Assembly: GCA_022820675.1 (NCBI GenBank)
Contig: JAJEFC010000038.1
Coordinates: 1 to 32,968 of the forward strand
Direction of reading: 5' to 3'
Source of the DNA: Vicinamibacteria bacterium
Lineage (GTDB): Bacteria; Acidobacteriota; Vicinamibacteria; Vicinamibacterales; UBA8438
Length of the DNA stretch: 32,968 bases
A program made the translations under genes and the position numbers. Under the pieces are notes generated by a model, which saw nothing but the letters and a program-made list of their open reading frames with translations, did not search any database and had not been told where the DNA came from. Of the stretch, positions 7,089 to 16,762 are shown piece by piece; the stretch's first letter is position 1; each line of letters opens with the position of its first letter.

Positions 7089-9634
7089 TCCTGAAGGAGT
7101 ACCAGAAGCGCGCCCTGGAGACGGTCGGCGAGTTCCTCCAACGGCTGGCCGAGTGGCGACGCCGGCAGGCCAGGGTCCTCGAAGCGGACGCCGACGCGAC
7201 GTTCGACTGGGTGGGCCGGGCGTGGGAGAAGACCGTTCCGGCGCGGCCGTACCTGCCGCGCCGGAACGGGCTGAACGAGCCGCTTCCCGCGTTCTGCCTC
7301 AAGATCCCCACCGGCGGCGGCAAGACTCTGCTCGCGACGAAGATCATCGACCTGGTCAACGTGCACTATCGCCGGACACCGCACGGGCTGGTGGTTTGGG
7401 TCGTGCCGACGACGCAGATCTACGACCAGACTCTGCGGGCGCTCAAGGACCGCGCCCATCCGTACCGCCAGCAGATCGATCTCGCGTCGGGGGGGCGAAC
7501 GCTGGTGCTGGAGAAGAGCAGCGGCTTCGGCCCGAGCGACGTCGACGACCACCTCTGCGTTCTGCTGCTGATGCTGCCGTCAGCCAATCAGAAGACGAAG
7601 GCGCGGCTCAGGATGTTCCGCGACAGCGGGGGCTTCGACCGGTTCTTTCCGGCCGAGGATGACGTCGGCGGCCACGAAGCGCTGCTGAGACGGACGCCGA
7701 ATCTCGACACGTTCGAGCAGGAGGGAGACTTCTGGGGACGGCAGCCGAAGACGTCGCTCGGCAACACGCTTCGGCTGCTGCGTCCGTTGATCGTGCTCGA
7801 CGAAGGCCACAAGGCCTACAGCAGCAACGCGAGGGCGACGCTGGAGGGCTTCAACCCGTGCCTGATCGTCGAGTTGTCGGCGACGCCGCCGCAGGGCGCG
7901 AACGTGCTGGTGGAGGTCAGCGGCCGCGAACTGAACGCCGAGGAGATGATCAAGCTCGACTTGCGCATCCGCAATGTCGGAAGCGCGAGCTGGAAGGATG
8001 CGCTGCTGGCCTCGATCGAGCACCGCCGGCGGCTCGAGGACGAGGCGCGAAGGCACGAGGCGGCCACCGGCGTCTACATTCGCCCCATCTGCCTGGTGCA
8101 GGTCGAGCGGACCGGGCGGGATCAGCGGCGGACGGGCGTCGTGCACGCGGAGGACGTCAGGGAGTACCTGCTGCGTCATCCCGACATCGGCGCCGATCAG
8201 GTCGCCGTCAAGACGAGCCAGAAGGACGAACTGAAAGCGGTGGACGAAGTCGGGGGCCTGCTGTCGCGCGACTGCCCCATCCGGTTCATCATCACCAGGC
8301 AGGCGTTGCAGGAGGGCTGGGACTGCGCCTTCGCCTACGTGCTGACGATCCTGACGAACCCCGGCTCGAAGAGCGCGTTGACGCAGCTCGTCGGCCGTAT
8401 CCTCCGGCAGCCCTACGCGAAGAAGACGCGCGTCACGTGGCTCGACGAGAGCTACGTCTTCTGCTTCCAGCGCCGCGGGCACGAGCTGTTGCGGGAGGTC
8501 CGAAAGGGCTTCGGTCTCGAGGGGTTGGCCGACCTCGGGGACCGCATCGTCGCCGAGGCGGACGCGCCCATGCAGCCGCGCGATCGGACCGTCCGTCAGC
8601 GCCGCCGGTACCGAGGGGCGACCCGCGACCTGGTTCTGCCCGCGTTCATGATCAGGGACGGCACGGAGTGGCGCCTCGTGCACTACGAGGCCGACATCCT
8701 GTCGCGCGCGTCGTGGGACGACGTGGACGTCCAGGGGCTCTCCGACCTGCCGCTCGGCGACGAGATCCGACGGGACGTGGAGCTGCGCGCCGGCCTCGAT
8801 GTCGCATTGCCGACCGTCGACCCGGCGGCTGCTTCCCGCCGGACACCGCACCGCGCGACGCCCAGGGTCGACTACGCCTTCGCGGCCAGCCACCTGCTGG
8901 ACGTGATGCCCAATCCGTGGCGGGGCTACGAGCTGATTCGCAGGACGTTCGACGCGCTCACGGAGAGGTACTCCCGCGAGCAGGTCGCGGGCGGCTACGT
9001 GTTCGTGCTCGACGAGCTGCGCAGACATCTGGAGGGCGAGCGCGACCGCTTGTCGCGGGGCGTGTTCGAGGGGCTGCTCGACGCCGGCGAGATGCGGTTC
9101 ATCGTCGTGACGAACGACCTGGGCTTCAACCGGCTCCCGCGCTCGACCCGGCAGCCGTTCGGTTCGAAGCAGGCGAACCGGGTGGACGGCAGCCCCTATC
9201 AGCGCAACCTCTTCGAGCGGACGACCGAGGACGATCTGAACGAGCTCGAGCACAAGGTGGCGACGTACCTGGATCAGCAGGAGCGGCTGTTCTTCTGGTA
9301 CAGGAACCGCCCGCGCAAGGACTACTTCGTGCAGGGCTGGAAGAAGGGCCGCATCTACGCCGACTTCATCGCCACCCTGCGGTCCGACGCCCCCGACCTC
9401 GGCGACCCGTTCCACCAGGTCTTCGTCATCGAGACCAAGGGTCTCCACCTCGAGCAGGCAGCCGACACCGCCTACAAGCGGTCGGTGTTCGACCTCTGCT
9501 CGGAACACGCGAGGAAGGCCGACTGGGCCGAGCTCGTGCCGGCCATGAGCCGGATCGGCATGCGCTTCGAAATCGTGGACGAACAGGAATGGGAACGGCG
9601 GCTGAATGCCATGTTCGCGGCGCCGGACGAGTAG
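7085..9634 (+). CDS. res: Type III restriction endonuclease subunit (Res)
   Basis: ATP-dependent translocase and nuclease that cuts DNA together with Mod. It has 849 residues. Helicase motifs appear in order: Walker A IPTGGGKTLLATK (74-86), the DEGH box LIVLDEGHKAYSS (about 236-248) followed by SATPP, and motif VI LVGRILRQPYAKK (about 433-445). The C-terminal part carries a PD-(D/E)xK-type nuclease: YADFIATL (about 758) and VFVIETKGLHLE (about 777-788) provide the D and ExK. All key residues are present, so the system looks functional. The gene overlaps mod by 4 bp. A short CCCC-TTC-GGGG hairpin follows the stop. Confidence 0.93.
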   Translation: MILKEYQKRALETVGEFLQRLAEWRRRQARVLEADADATFDWVGRAWEKTVPARPYLPRRNGLNEPLPAFCLKIPTGGGKTLLATKIIDLVNVHYRRTPHGLVVWVVPTTQIYDQTLRALKDRAHPYRQQIDLASGGRTLVLEKSSGFGPSDVDDHLCVLLLMLPSANQKTKARLRMFRDSGGFDRFFPAEDDVGGHEALLRRTPNLDTFEQEGDFWGRQPKTSLGNTLRLLRPLIVLDEGHKAYSSNARATLEGFNPCLIVELSATPPQGANVLVEVSGRELNAEEMIKLDLRIRNVGSASWKDALLASIEHRRRLEDEARRHEAATGVYIRPICLVQVERTGRDQRRTGVVHAEDVREYLLRHPDIGADQVAVKTSQKDELKAVDEVGGLLSRDCPIRFIITRQALQEGWDCAFAYVLTILTNPGSKSALTQLVGRILRQPYAKKTRVTWLDESYVFCFQRRGHELLREVRKGFGLEGLADLGDRIVAEADAPMQPRDRTVRQRRRYRGATRDLVLPAFMIRDGTEWRLVHYEADILSRASWDDVDVQGLSDLPLGDEIRRDVELRAGLDVALPTVDPAAASRRTPHRATPRVDYAFAASHLLDVMPNPWRGYELIRRTFDALTERYSREQVAGGYVFVLDELRRHLEGERDRLSRGVFEGLLDAGEMRFIVVTNDLGFNRLPRSTRQPFGSKQANRVDGSPYQRNLFERTTEDDLNELEHKVATYLDQQERLFFWYRNRPRKDYFVQGWKKGRIYADFIATLRSDAPDLGDPFHQVFVIETKGLHLEQAADTAYKRSVFDLCSEHARKADWAELVPAMSRIGMRFEIVDEQEWERRLNAMFAAPDE

Positions 9635-9645
9635 CCCCTTCGGGG
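9635..9645 (+). terminator. Very short GC hairpin after res
   Basis: CCCC TTC GGGG immediately after the res stop codon. It has only four base pairs and no T tract, so it is a weak candidate for the operon end. The next gene starts 190 bp further on. Confidence 0.2.
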
Positions 9646-9835
9646 AAGACCGCCGGCAGTATCGTAAGGACAGTGATCGACATGGAGTTGCCAACCCCAA
9701 ATGCAGCCGTTTTTCGGCGGTTCCTGCCTTGGGCGCGTGGCAAGGTAATCCCGTCACTGTTCCAAGCACCGCGTCATCGATGAGCCTCCGACCATGCACC
9801 GGCGGGGTGCGGAGGAACGGCGGCTCGCGAGGAGG

Positions 9836-10780
<945 letters not shown>

Positions 10781-10799
10781 GGGACGCGGACTCCGAGCC

Positions 10800-11060
10800 G
10801 TGGGGACTGGCCGATGGCGGCACGGCGAGGGTCGGCCCCCGATCACCCGGTCCTCCTGCACGTCCACCCGACGTGGGGCTGGCCGATGGCGGCACGGCGA
10901 AGGGTCGGCCCCCGATCACCCGGTCCTCCTGCACGTCCACCCGACGTGGGGCTGGCCGATGGCGGCCACGGCGAAGGGGCGGGTCCCCGATCACCCGGTT
11001 CTCCTGCGCGTCCACCCGAAGTGGGGCTGGCCGATGGCGGCCACCGCGAAGGGTGGGGGC
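10800..11060 (+). repeat. Tandem repeat array, ~3.5 copies of a 72-75 bp unit
   Basis: The unit begins GGGGCTGGCCGATGGCGG, continues with CACGGCGAAGGG and CCCCCGATCACCCGGTCCTC, and ends CTGCACGTCCACCCGACGT. The anchor CCGATGGCGG occurs at 10811, 10883, 10956 and 11031, giving spacings of 72, 73 and 75. Identity is high, with a few substitutions and one-base indels that break any reading frame. It starts ~20 bp after folD. There are no spacers between units, so it is not a CRISPR array. Confidence 0.85.
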
Positions 11061-11177
11061 GTTCGAGACGGCGAGCGTTGCGGGCGTGCGGGTCGCGAGG
11101 GGCAGGCGGGAGCGAACGGGGCGGCGGCGAACGCCGGCCCATCGAGGGGCTCGGCGAATGCGCGAGATCATCCACGT

Positions 11178-12596
11178 TCAGTCGGGTGGGTGCTCCCCCA
11201 ATGCGGCATCGGCGGGCAGGCGCGCGTCCTGGCGCAGCGTCTCGAGCAGCCGCGGCAGCGCCTCCACGGCGTACAACGGCAGCGAGAGGATGCGCGCGGT
11301 CACGTCCTGCGTTCCCGTGGCGGTGCGGATGGCGTGACGGACCGTCTGCACACTGGGCGGGTTGGCGTCGAATCGCACCGCGATCGGCGGCCGCTTCTCG
11401 TGGACGAACTGGAGGAGCGACTTCAGCGAGCCGCTGCGTCCGGCCTTGACCTCGATCGGCACGATCCAGTCCCGGTGCGAGACGACGTAGTCGACTTCCG
11501 CGTTCCCACGCCGCGCGTGCCGCAGCCAGTAGTGGAGCTCCGGCGGCCGGTCGCCGCCGCTCAGCGAAGCCAGTTGCTGCCCCACGTACTGCTCGGCCAC
11601 CCCGCCTTCGTTCACGAGCCGCGTATCGTCCAGCGCCTCGATGTCCGTCAGGTCCAGACCGCACAGGTGGTTCATGAGCCCCACGTCCATGAACAGCAGC
11701 TTGCCGGCGTGGTTGCCGGCGTCGGCGCCGAGCGGCAGCCCCGAGCAGTGGCTGTGCGAGACACGGTGACACACGCGCGCCTTGACCAGCAGCTCGATCG
11801 CGTGGCTCACCTCCGCCGAGCGCGCATCCGGGTCGAGGCGGCGGTAGCTCACGGGATGCCCCACGGATCGCGGCACGAGGCGGAACAGTCGTTGGAGTCG
11901 GGGGAGCGGCGTCCGCCGAGCGTACTTGGCGAAGTCGTCCTCGTAGGTCGACGCGATGGACCGGTGGACCGCCGCCACCTCCACCGGCGAGCCCGACTCG
12001 CGGTACGCCAGCACCGCCTCGGGCAATCCGCCGACCACGAGGTACTCGCGAAGCCGCCGGCCAAGCCGACGGTGGGCGGCCTCCGCCGGCGGCGTGTCCA
12101 GGGTCAGGTCGTCCACCGTTCCGGCGGCCTCCGGGTCGACGGCAGCCAGAAACTCGCGAAGGGTCAGCGGCCCCAGGTGCAGATACTGAATGCGCCCCAC
12201 CGGCATGGAGAACCCGTGCTCGGCGAGGACGAACTCGAGCAGCGACCCCGCCGCCACCACCGGCAGGTCCGGTCGATCCTCGTACAGGTAGCGCAGGGCG
12301 GGCAGGGCGTGGGGCGTCGACTGCACCTCGTCCAGGAACAGAATCGCCCGTTCCAGTCGGGTACCCCCGAGCGTCTCCAGCTCGCGCAGGATGCGGCCGG
12401 TGTCCAGGCTCTCGAACACCCGGTCGAGGAAGAGATGCCGCTCCAGGTTCACCTCGCAGAGCGTCAGGCCGGCCGCCGCGGCGAACCGGCGAACCAGGGT
12501 CGTCTTCCCGACCTGCCGCGCCCCGCGCAGCACCAGCGGCTTCCGGCGGCGGGCCGTCAGCCAGCGCTGCAGGGTGTCTTCGGCGAGTCTCTTCAT
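11178..12596 (-). CDS. AAA-type ATPase with DUF4143 domain
   Basis: 472 residues of the AAA_14/DUF4143 type, a large family of uncertain role. The N-terminal ATPase has Walker A GARQVGKTT (25-33) and Walker B ILFLDEVQ (85-92), followed by the AAGSLLEF sensor stretch and GRIQYLHLGPLTLREFL. The C-terminal DUF4143 part contains LREYLVVGGLPEAV and a nuclease-like AEVDYVVSHRDWIVPIEVKAG segment that resembles a PD-(D/E)xK core. It starts at the ATG at 12596, behind a GGGTG-type site and an AT-rich leader shared with the divergent PQQ dehydrogenase. These genes occur as single mobile accessory genes; no partner is visible. Biochemical function is not assigned. Confidence 0.9.
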   Translation of the reverse strand: MKRLAEDTLQRWLTARRRKPLVLRGARQVGKTTLVRRFAAAAGLTLCEVNLERHLFLDRVFESLDTGRILRELETLGGTRLERAILFLDEVQSTPHALPALRYLYEDRPDLPVVAAGSLLEFVLAEHGFSMPVGRIQYLHLGPLTLREFLAAVDPEAAGTVDDLTLDTPPAEAAHRRLGRRLREYLVVGGLPEAVLAYRESGSPVEVAAVHRSIASTYEDDFAKYARRTPLPRLQRLFRLVPRSVGHPVSYRRLDPDARSAEVSHAIELLVKARVCHRVSHSHCSGLPLGADAGNHAGKLLFMDVGLMNHLCGLDLTDIEALDDTRLVNEGGVAEQYVGQQLASLSGGDRPPELHYWLRHARRGNAEVDYVVSHRDWIVPIEVKAGRSGSLKSLLQFVHEKRPPIAVRFDANPPSVQTVRHAIRTATGTQDVTARILSLPLYAVEALPRLLETLRQDARLPADAALGEHPPD

Positions 12597-12642
12597 GGTA
12601 ATACACCCTTAAATTATCATTACTTAAGATCAAACATACGTT

Positions 12643-12648
12643 TATAAT
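12643..12648 (+). promoter_or_regulatory. Consensus -10 box in an AT-rich island upstream of the PQQ dehydrogenase
   Basis: A perfect TATAAT lies in a ~50-bp AT-rich stretch (12600-12650), the only such island in this GC-rich window. A -35 is not convincing (TTACTT at 12620-12625, spacing 17). Transcription would start near 12655 and the ribosome site AGGAGG lies at 12672-12677, 8 nt before the ATG. A CTTAA/TTAAG inverted repeat (12608-12612/12624-12628) could be an operator. Confidence 0.55.
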
Positions 12649-12685
12649 GTCGATCCCAGCCTGACGATCGCAGGAGGAACGGAAG

Positions 12686-14650
12686 ATGGCCGGTGTGCAA
12701 CTACGCAGTTTGGCGGCGGGCGCGGTGGCGCTCGTGGTGACGACCAGCGCGGGGGCAGCAGCGCAGACGCCGGCCCCGGTCGGCGAGTGGCGGGCGTTCG
12801 GGGCGGACGGCGCCAACACCAAGTACTCGCCGCTCGACCAGATCACGCCGGAGAACTTCACCGAGCTGGAGATCGCCTGGCGGTGGCGCTCGATCTCGGG
12901 CGAGGTCGCGGCCGAGCACGAGGCCATCCGCCCCGGCCCGTTCAAGACGGCCCCGCTGATGGTCGGCGGGCTGGTCTACGTCAGCACCGCCCTCGGGCAG
13001 GTCGCGGCCCTCGACGCCGGCACCGGCGAGCTGGTCTGGTCGTACGACCCTCGCACCTACGACCGCCTCGAGCGCCCCGCCAACATGGGGTGGCAACATC
13101 GCGGGGTGTCTTACTGGGAGGACGACGAGAGCGACGACGCCCGCATCTTCATCGCCACCCACGACTTGCTGCTGGTGGCCATGAACGCCCGCACCGGCCG
13201 CCTGTACCCCGACTTCGGGGCCGACGGGGCCGTCGACCTCAGCGGCAGCCTCGGGCGCCCCGTCGACCGGTCGCGCTTCACCCACTCGCAGCCGCTGGCC
13301 GTGGTCGGCGACACCGTCATCGTGGGCAGCATCGTGCAGGACACCTCCCTGACCCGCCGCGAGGCGGACCCCGGCCACGTCCGCGCGTTCGACGCCCGCA
13401 CCGGCGAGATGAAGTGGATCTTCCACACCATTCCGCAGGGGGACGAGTTCGGGGCGGACACCTGGCACGACGAGTCGTGGCGCTACAGCGGCCACACCAA
13501 CGTGTGGGGCACGATGGCCGTCGACGAGGAGCTGGGCTATGTCTACCTGCCCACGGGCACCCCGACCAACGACTGGTACGGCGGCATGCGCCACGGCGAC
13601 AACCTGTTCGCGGAGAGCATCGTCGCCGTCGACGTCGAGACCGGCCGGCGCGTCTGGCACTTCCAGGCCGTGCACCACGGGCTCTGGGACTACGACTTCC
13701 CGACCGCCGGCAACCTCGTCGACATCCACGTCGACGGCCGCGACGTCAAGGCCATCGCCCAGCCGAGCAAGCAGGCGTTCGTCTACGTCTTCGACCGCGT
13801 GACGGGCGAGCCGGTGTGGCCCATCGAGGAGCGGCCGGTGCCGGCCGGGAGCGTGCCGGGGGAGTGGTACTCGCCGACCCAGCCGTTCCCCACCCGGCCG
13901 GCCGCGTTCGATCTGCAGGGCATCACCGTCGACGACCTCATCGACTTCACCCCCGAGCTGCGGGCCGAGGCCCTGCGCATCGCCGAGCGGGCCCAGCTCG
14001 GGCCGATGTTCACGCCGCCGCCGGTGCGGGGCGCGGGACGGCCCATCATCCAGTCGCCGGGCCCCGGCGGGGGCATCAACTGGCCGGGGGCGGCCGTCGA
14101 CCCCGAGACGGGGCGGATGTTCGTGCCCTCGCAAACCCGCCTGCGGGCGGTCGAGCTGGTCGAGTACCCGCCTCCCGCCACCGTCGGCTACTTCACCGAC
14201 CCGTGGGCCCAGCCGGTGCCGGGGCCGCAGGGGCTGCCCCTCGTCAAGCCGCCCTACAAGCGGGTCACCGCCATCGACCTGAACACCGGCGACCACGCCT
14301 GGATGGCCCCGCACGGCGATGGCCCGCGCAACCATCCCGCCCTGCGCCACCTCGGGCTGCCGCCCCTCGGCGGCCACAACGGCATGCACGGGGGCGGCCC
14401 CCTCGTCACGAAGACCCTGCTCGTCGTCAACTCCGGCGGGCGCTGGGTCGAGGACATGGTCGAGGCGGCGCGGGCCATGACCGCCTACGACAAGGACACC
14501 GGCGCCTATCTGGGATCGGTGCGGCTGCCCGCCGTTCCCTATGGCAACCCCGTCACCTGGCTGCACGAGGGGAGGCAGTACATCGCGGTGGCCGTCGGCA
14601 CGGCGAGCGCCGAGGGCGGCGCCGAGCTGATCGCGCTGACCCTGCCCTGA
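12686..14650 (+). CDS. Secreted PQQ-dependent dehydrogenase (quinoprotein glucose dehydrogenase-like)
   Basis: Periplasmic quinoprotein that oxidises a sugar or alcohol and passes electrons to the respiratory chain. It has 654 residues with a signal peptide (about residues 1-26, ending SAGAAAQ). An eight-bladed beta-propeller is expected; visible signatures are EWRAFGADGANTKYSPLDQI, PTGTPTNDWYGGMRHGDNLF, WHFQAVHHGLWDYDFPTAGN and a C-terminal NPVTWLHEGRQYIAVAVG. These are typical of the membrane-GDH branch, but there is no N-terminal membrane domain and no C-terminal cytochrome c. It has a strong ribosome site (AGGAGG) and its own -10 box. The substrate cannot be read from sequence. Confidence 0.9.
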   Translation: MAGVQLRSLAAGAVALVVTTSAGAAAQTPAPVGEWRAFGADGANTKYSPLDQITPENFTELEIAWRWRSISGEVAAEHEAIRPGPFKTAPLMVGGLVYVSTALGQVAALDAGTGELVWSYDPRTYDRLERPANMGWQHRGVSYWEDDESDDARIFIATHDLLLVAMNARTGRLYPDFGADGAVDLSGSLGRPVDRSRFTHSQPLAVVGDTVIVGSIVQDTSLTRREADPGHVRAFDARTGEMKWIFHTIPQGDEFGADTWHDESWRYSGHTNVWGTMAVDEELGYVYLPTGTPTNDWYGGMRHGDNLFAESIVAVDVETGRRVWHFQAVHHGLWDYDFPTAGNLVDIHVDGRDVKAIAQPSKQAFVYVFDRVTGEPVWPIEERPVPAGSVPGEWYSPTQPFPTRPAAFDLQGITVDDLIDFTPELRAEALRIAERAQLGPMFTPPPVRGAGRPIIQSPGPGGGINWPGAAVDPETGRMFVPSQTRLRAVELVEYPPPATVGYFTDPWAQPVPGPQGLPLVKPPYKRVTAIDLNTGDHAWMAPHGDGPRNHPALRHLGLPPLGGHNGMHGGGPLVTKTLLVVNSGGRWVEDMVEAARAMTAYDKDTGAYLGSVRLPAVPYGNPVTWLHEGRQYIAVAVGTASAEGGAELIALTLP

Positions 14651-14679
14651 TGCGGGGACCTCCGCGAGATGGCCCGCGG

Positions 14680-14710
14680 TTGCCCATGGTGCCGCGTATT
14701 CCGTTAGTAT
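14680..14710 (+). promoter_or_regulatory. Possible promoter of the Phd-like antitoxin, perhaps leaderless
   Basis: TTGCCC (14680-14685) and TAGTAT (14705-14710) lie 19 bp apart, a slightly long spacing. A start 7 bp beyond the -10 would fall on the A of the ATG at 14717, and no ribosome site precedes that ATG. A leaderless transcript would fit both facts. Confidence 0.3.
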
Positions 14711-14716
14711 CGCGAC

Positions 14717-15031
14717 ATGGCAGAGCGATTGCGCGACTTCAAGATGGAACTGCGACCCACGGAGCCGTCCGAGGTGTGCGTCGTCAACGAGAAGGCGATC
14801 GCGGAGAACCTCGGCTCCGTCATCGATCGAGTGCTGGAGGACGGCGTCGTCCACGTCGTTGAACGCGAGGGAACGCCGGTAGCGGAGATCCGCCCCGTGA
14901 ACGCGAAGACCGTCACGGTTCGCGACTTCGTCGAGCTCATCCGTTCCGGGTCCATCCCGACCGTGGGTGAAGAGTACCTGAACGCGGTGGAGGAGGGCGT
15001 GGCCTTCTGGAACCGCGCGGAGCCGCTATGA
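14717..15031 (+). CDS. Phd/YefM-like antitoxin without a toxin partner
   Basis: 104 residues. The stretch VVNEKAIAENLGSVIDRVLEDGVVHVVEREGTPVAEIRPV has the Phd/YefM layout: a short strand, a helix, then 'V...R.G.PVA...P'. In these systems the antitoxin binds DNA and neutralises a toxin encoded just downstream. Here the next gene, overlapping by ATGA (15028-15031), is a lipoprotein amidohydrolase, and no PIN, Doc or RelE gene is present nearby. The C-terminal VRDFVELIRSGSIP..GEEY segment resembles the toxin-binding tails of Phd proteins. It may be an orphan antitoxin or a reused regulator of the amidohydrolase. Family assignment is moderate. Confidence 0.65.
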   Translation: MAERLRDFKMELRPTEPSEVCVVNEKAIAENLGSVIDRVLEDGVVHVVEREGTPVAEIRPVNAKTVTVRDFVELIRSGSIPTVGEEYLNAVEEGVAFWNRAEPL

Positions 15032-16389
15032 GGACGCAGTTTTTGCCATCGGGCCTCCTCGCCGGCGTCGTCTCGCTGGTGGTCGTCGCCTGCGCTTCCG
15101 TCGACGAGCCACCGGTCGCGGCGACGGACGCGACCTGGTTCGAGGGCGCCCGGCTCATCGACGGCGGGGGCGGTCCGCCCGTCGAGGGCGCCGTGTTTCT
15201 CGTCGAGGACGGCGTCTTCGCCTGGGTGGGCCGGGCGGGGGAGCGCGAGGCGCCCCCGGACGCGGCGCGGGTGGACCTGTCGGGCAAGACGGTGATCCCG
15301 GCGCTGATCGACGCGCACCAGCACATCGGGCTGACGAACGTGAAGGACGGCTCGCACAGCCCCGACAACTACACGCGCGCCAACCTCGTCGAGCATCTCG
15401 AGCGGTCGGCCTACCACGGGGTCGCGGCCACCATGAGCCTCGGGCTCGAGTTCGACGAGGCGCTCGCGTTCGAGCTTCGCGAGGCGGTGCTTCCCGGCGC
15501 GGCGCGCTTCCTGACGTCGGGCCGGGGCATCGCCGCCACCCCGATGGCGGGGCCGCAGCAACCCTACAGGCTCGGGATCCCCCGTGGGGCGCGCACCGAG
15601 GCCGAGGGCCGCGCGGCCGTCGAGGAGCTGCACGGGCACGGGGTGGACCTCGTCAAGATCTGGGTCGACGACCGCGGCGGCACCGTCCCCAAGCTCGAGC
15701 CGCCCGTGTACCAGGCGATCATCGACGAGGCGCACGCCCGCGGCATGCGGGTGACGGCGCATCTCGGCACCACGAGCGGGCTCGCCGACGCCAAGGCCCT
15801 GCTGCGGGCGGGCGTCGACGGCTTCGCGCACACCGTGCGCGACCGCGACATCGACGACGAGTACATGACGCTGGTGCGCGAGCGCCCCGAGGTCTGGACC
15901 GTCCCGAATCTGCCCGGCTCGCCGGTCACCCACGATGACCTGTCGTGGCTCGGCCAGACGCTGCCGCCGTTCGAGATCGAGAACCTGCGCCGCGAGGCCG
16001 ACCGCCTTGCGGCCGAGGGGCCCGGCGCGTTCTTCGAGCTGCAGTGCAGGAACCTCGCGAGGAACCGCGAGGCGGGGATGACCATCGGCATGGGCACCGA
16101 CTCGGGCGTCAGCGTGGCATGGACCACCCACACCGAGCTTCGCGACATGGCGGGCTGCGGGCTCGACGCGATGGAGGTGATCGAGGCGGCGACGCGGGTC
16201 AACGCCGAGATCCTGGGGCTCGACGACCTCGGTACGGTGGCCCCCGGCAGGCAGGCCTCGTTCGTGGTGCTCGACGCGGACCCGCTGGACGACATCACGA
16301 ACACGCGCCGGATCGACGGCGTCTACCTGCGGGGCGAGCCCGTGGACCGCGAGGCCCTGCGGACGAAGTTCATGGACGGCGTCCGGTAG
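15028..16389 (+). CDS. Amidohydrolase-family lipoprotein (imidazolonepropionase-like)
   Basis: An exported metal-dependent hydrolase acting on an amide or cyclic substrate. It has 453 residues. The signal peptide ends in a lipobox, VVVACAS, with the acylated Cys at residue 22. Metal-site motifs of the amidohydrolase superfamily are all present: DAHQH (95-99), a likely carboxylated lysine in LVKIWVDD (about 210), VTAHLGT, DGFAHTV and GMGTDSG with the final Asp. The C-terminal GTVAPGRQASFVVLDADPL strand is also typical. It is translationally coupled to the upstream antitoxin-like gene. The substrate is unknown. Confidence 0.88.
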   Translation: MRTQFLPSGLLAGVVSLVVVACASVDEPPVAATDATWFEGARLIDGGGGPPVEGAVFLVEDGVFAWVGRAGEREAPPDAARVDLSGKTVIPALIDAHQHIGLTNVKDGSHSPDNYTRANLVEHLERSAYHGVAATMSLGLEFDEALAFELREAVLPGAARFLTSGRGIAATPMAGPQQPYRLGIPRGARTEAEGRAAVEELHGHGVDLVKIWVDDRGGTVPKLEPPVYQAIIDEAHARGMRVTAHLGTTSGLADAKALLRAGVDGFAHTVRDRDIDDEYMTLVRERPEVWTVPNLPGSPVTHDDLSWLGQTLPPFEIENLRREADRLAAEGPGAFFELQCRNLARNREAGMTIGMGTDSGVSVAWTTHTELRDMAGCGLDAMEVIEAATRVNAEILGLDDLGTVAPGRQASFVVLDADPLDDITNTRRIDGVYLRGEPVDREALRTKFMDGVR

Positions 16390-16504
16390 GAGCCAGGGAG
16401 GCTTGCACGGGGATGTCGTTTCCCATCTCTTCAGGCAGTTCGCCCCTGCGCGCGATCAGCATGGGCTGACGCCGGACCGGGACCCGGACCATGGGTTCCA
16501 CGAG

Positions 16505-16590
16505 TACCACGCCCGGGAGGCGGAGATCGACCTCGCCCTCGCCCACAACGACTTCTGGTGGGGCCGGGATCCGGAGAGAACACCAGTGCA
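16505..16590 (+). pseudogene. Relic of the secreted GVWDFR-family gene
   Basis: Bases ~16533-16571 encode DLALAHNDFWWGR, nearly identical in DNA and protein to DLALAYNDFWWDR in the gene at 28442 (about 37 of 39 bases match around GACCTCGCCCTCGCC.ACAACG). The flanking sequence diverges quickly and neither the N-terminal signature nor the ACHEGNYG signature is present. A 101-residue open frame (16403-16708) spans it but has no other recognisable part. It is best read as a fragment of a lost paralogue. Confidence 0.5.
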
Positions 16591-16681
16591 GATCGTCGCG
16601 ATGTGCTCCGTGGAACGGCGCACGCGGATCGACGACGAGATCGATTGCCCGTGCCGGCCTGGGCGCCCCGCCGAGGAGACG

Positions 16682-16718
16682 GCCGGTGCCATCACCGGCT
16701 CGCGGTGACGGCGCCGGC
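16682..16718. terminator. Strong hairpin between convergent genes
   Basis: GCCGGTGCCATCACCG pairs with CGGTGACGGCGCCGGC over 16 positions, with two mismatched/wobble positions, around a 5-nt loop. It lies between the plus-strand genes ending at 16389 and the minus-strand hydantoinase ending at 16763, so it could stop transcription from both sides. There is no T tract. Confidence 0.5.
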
Positions 16719-16762
16719 TCCATCCCGGCTTGGGCACAGCGGTGAGCGGCGCGAGGCGCGCC

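Noticed and set aside
10800..11060. CRISPR array
   Set aside because: The units abut each other without unique spacers, are not palindromic, and no cas gene is near.
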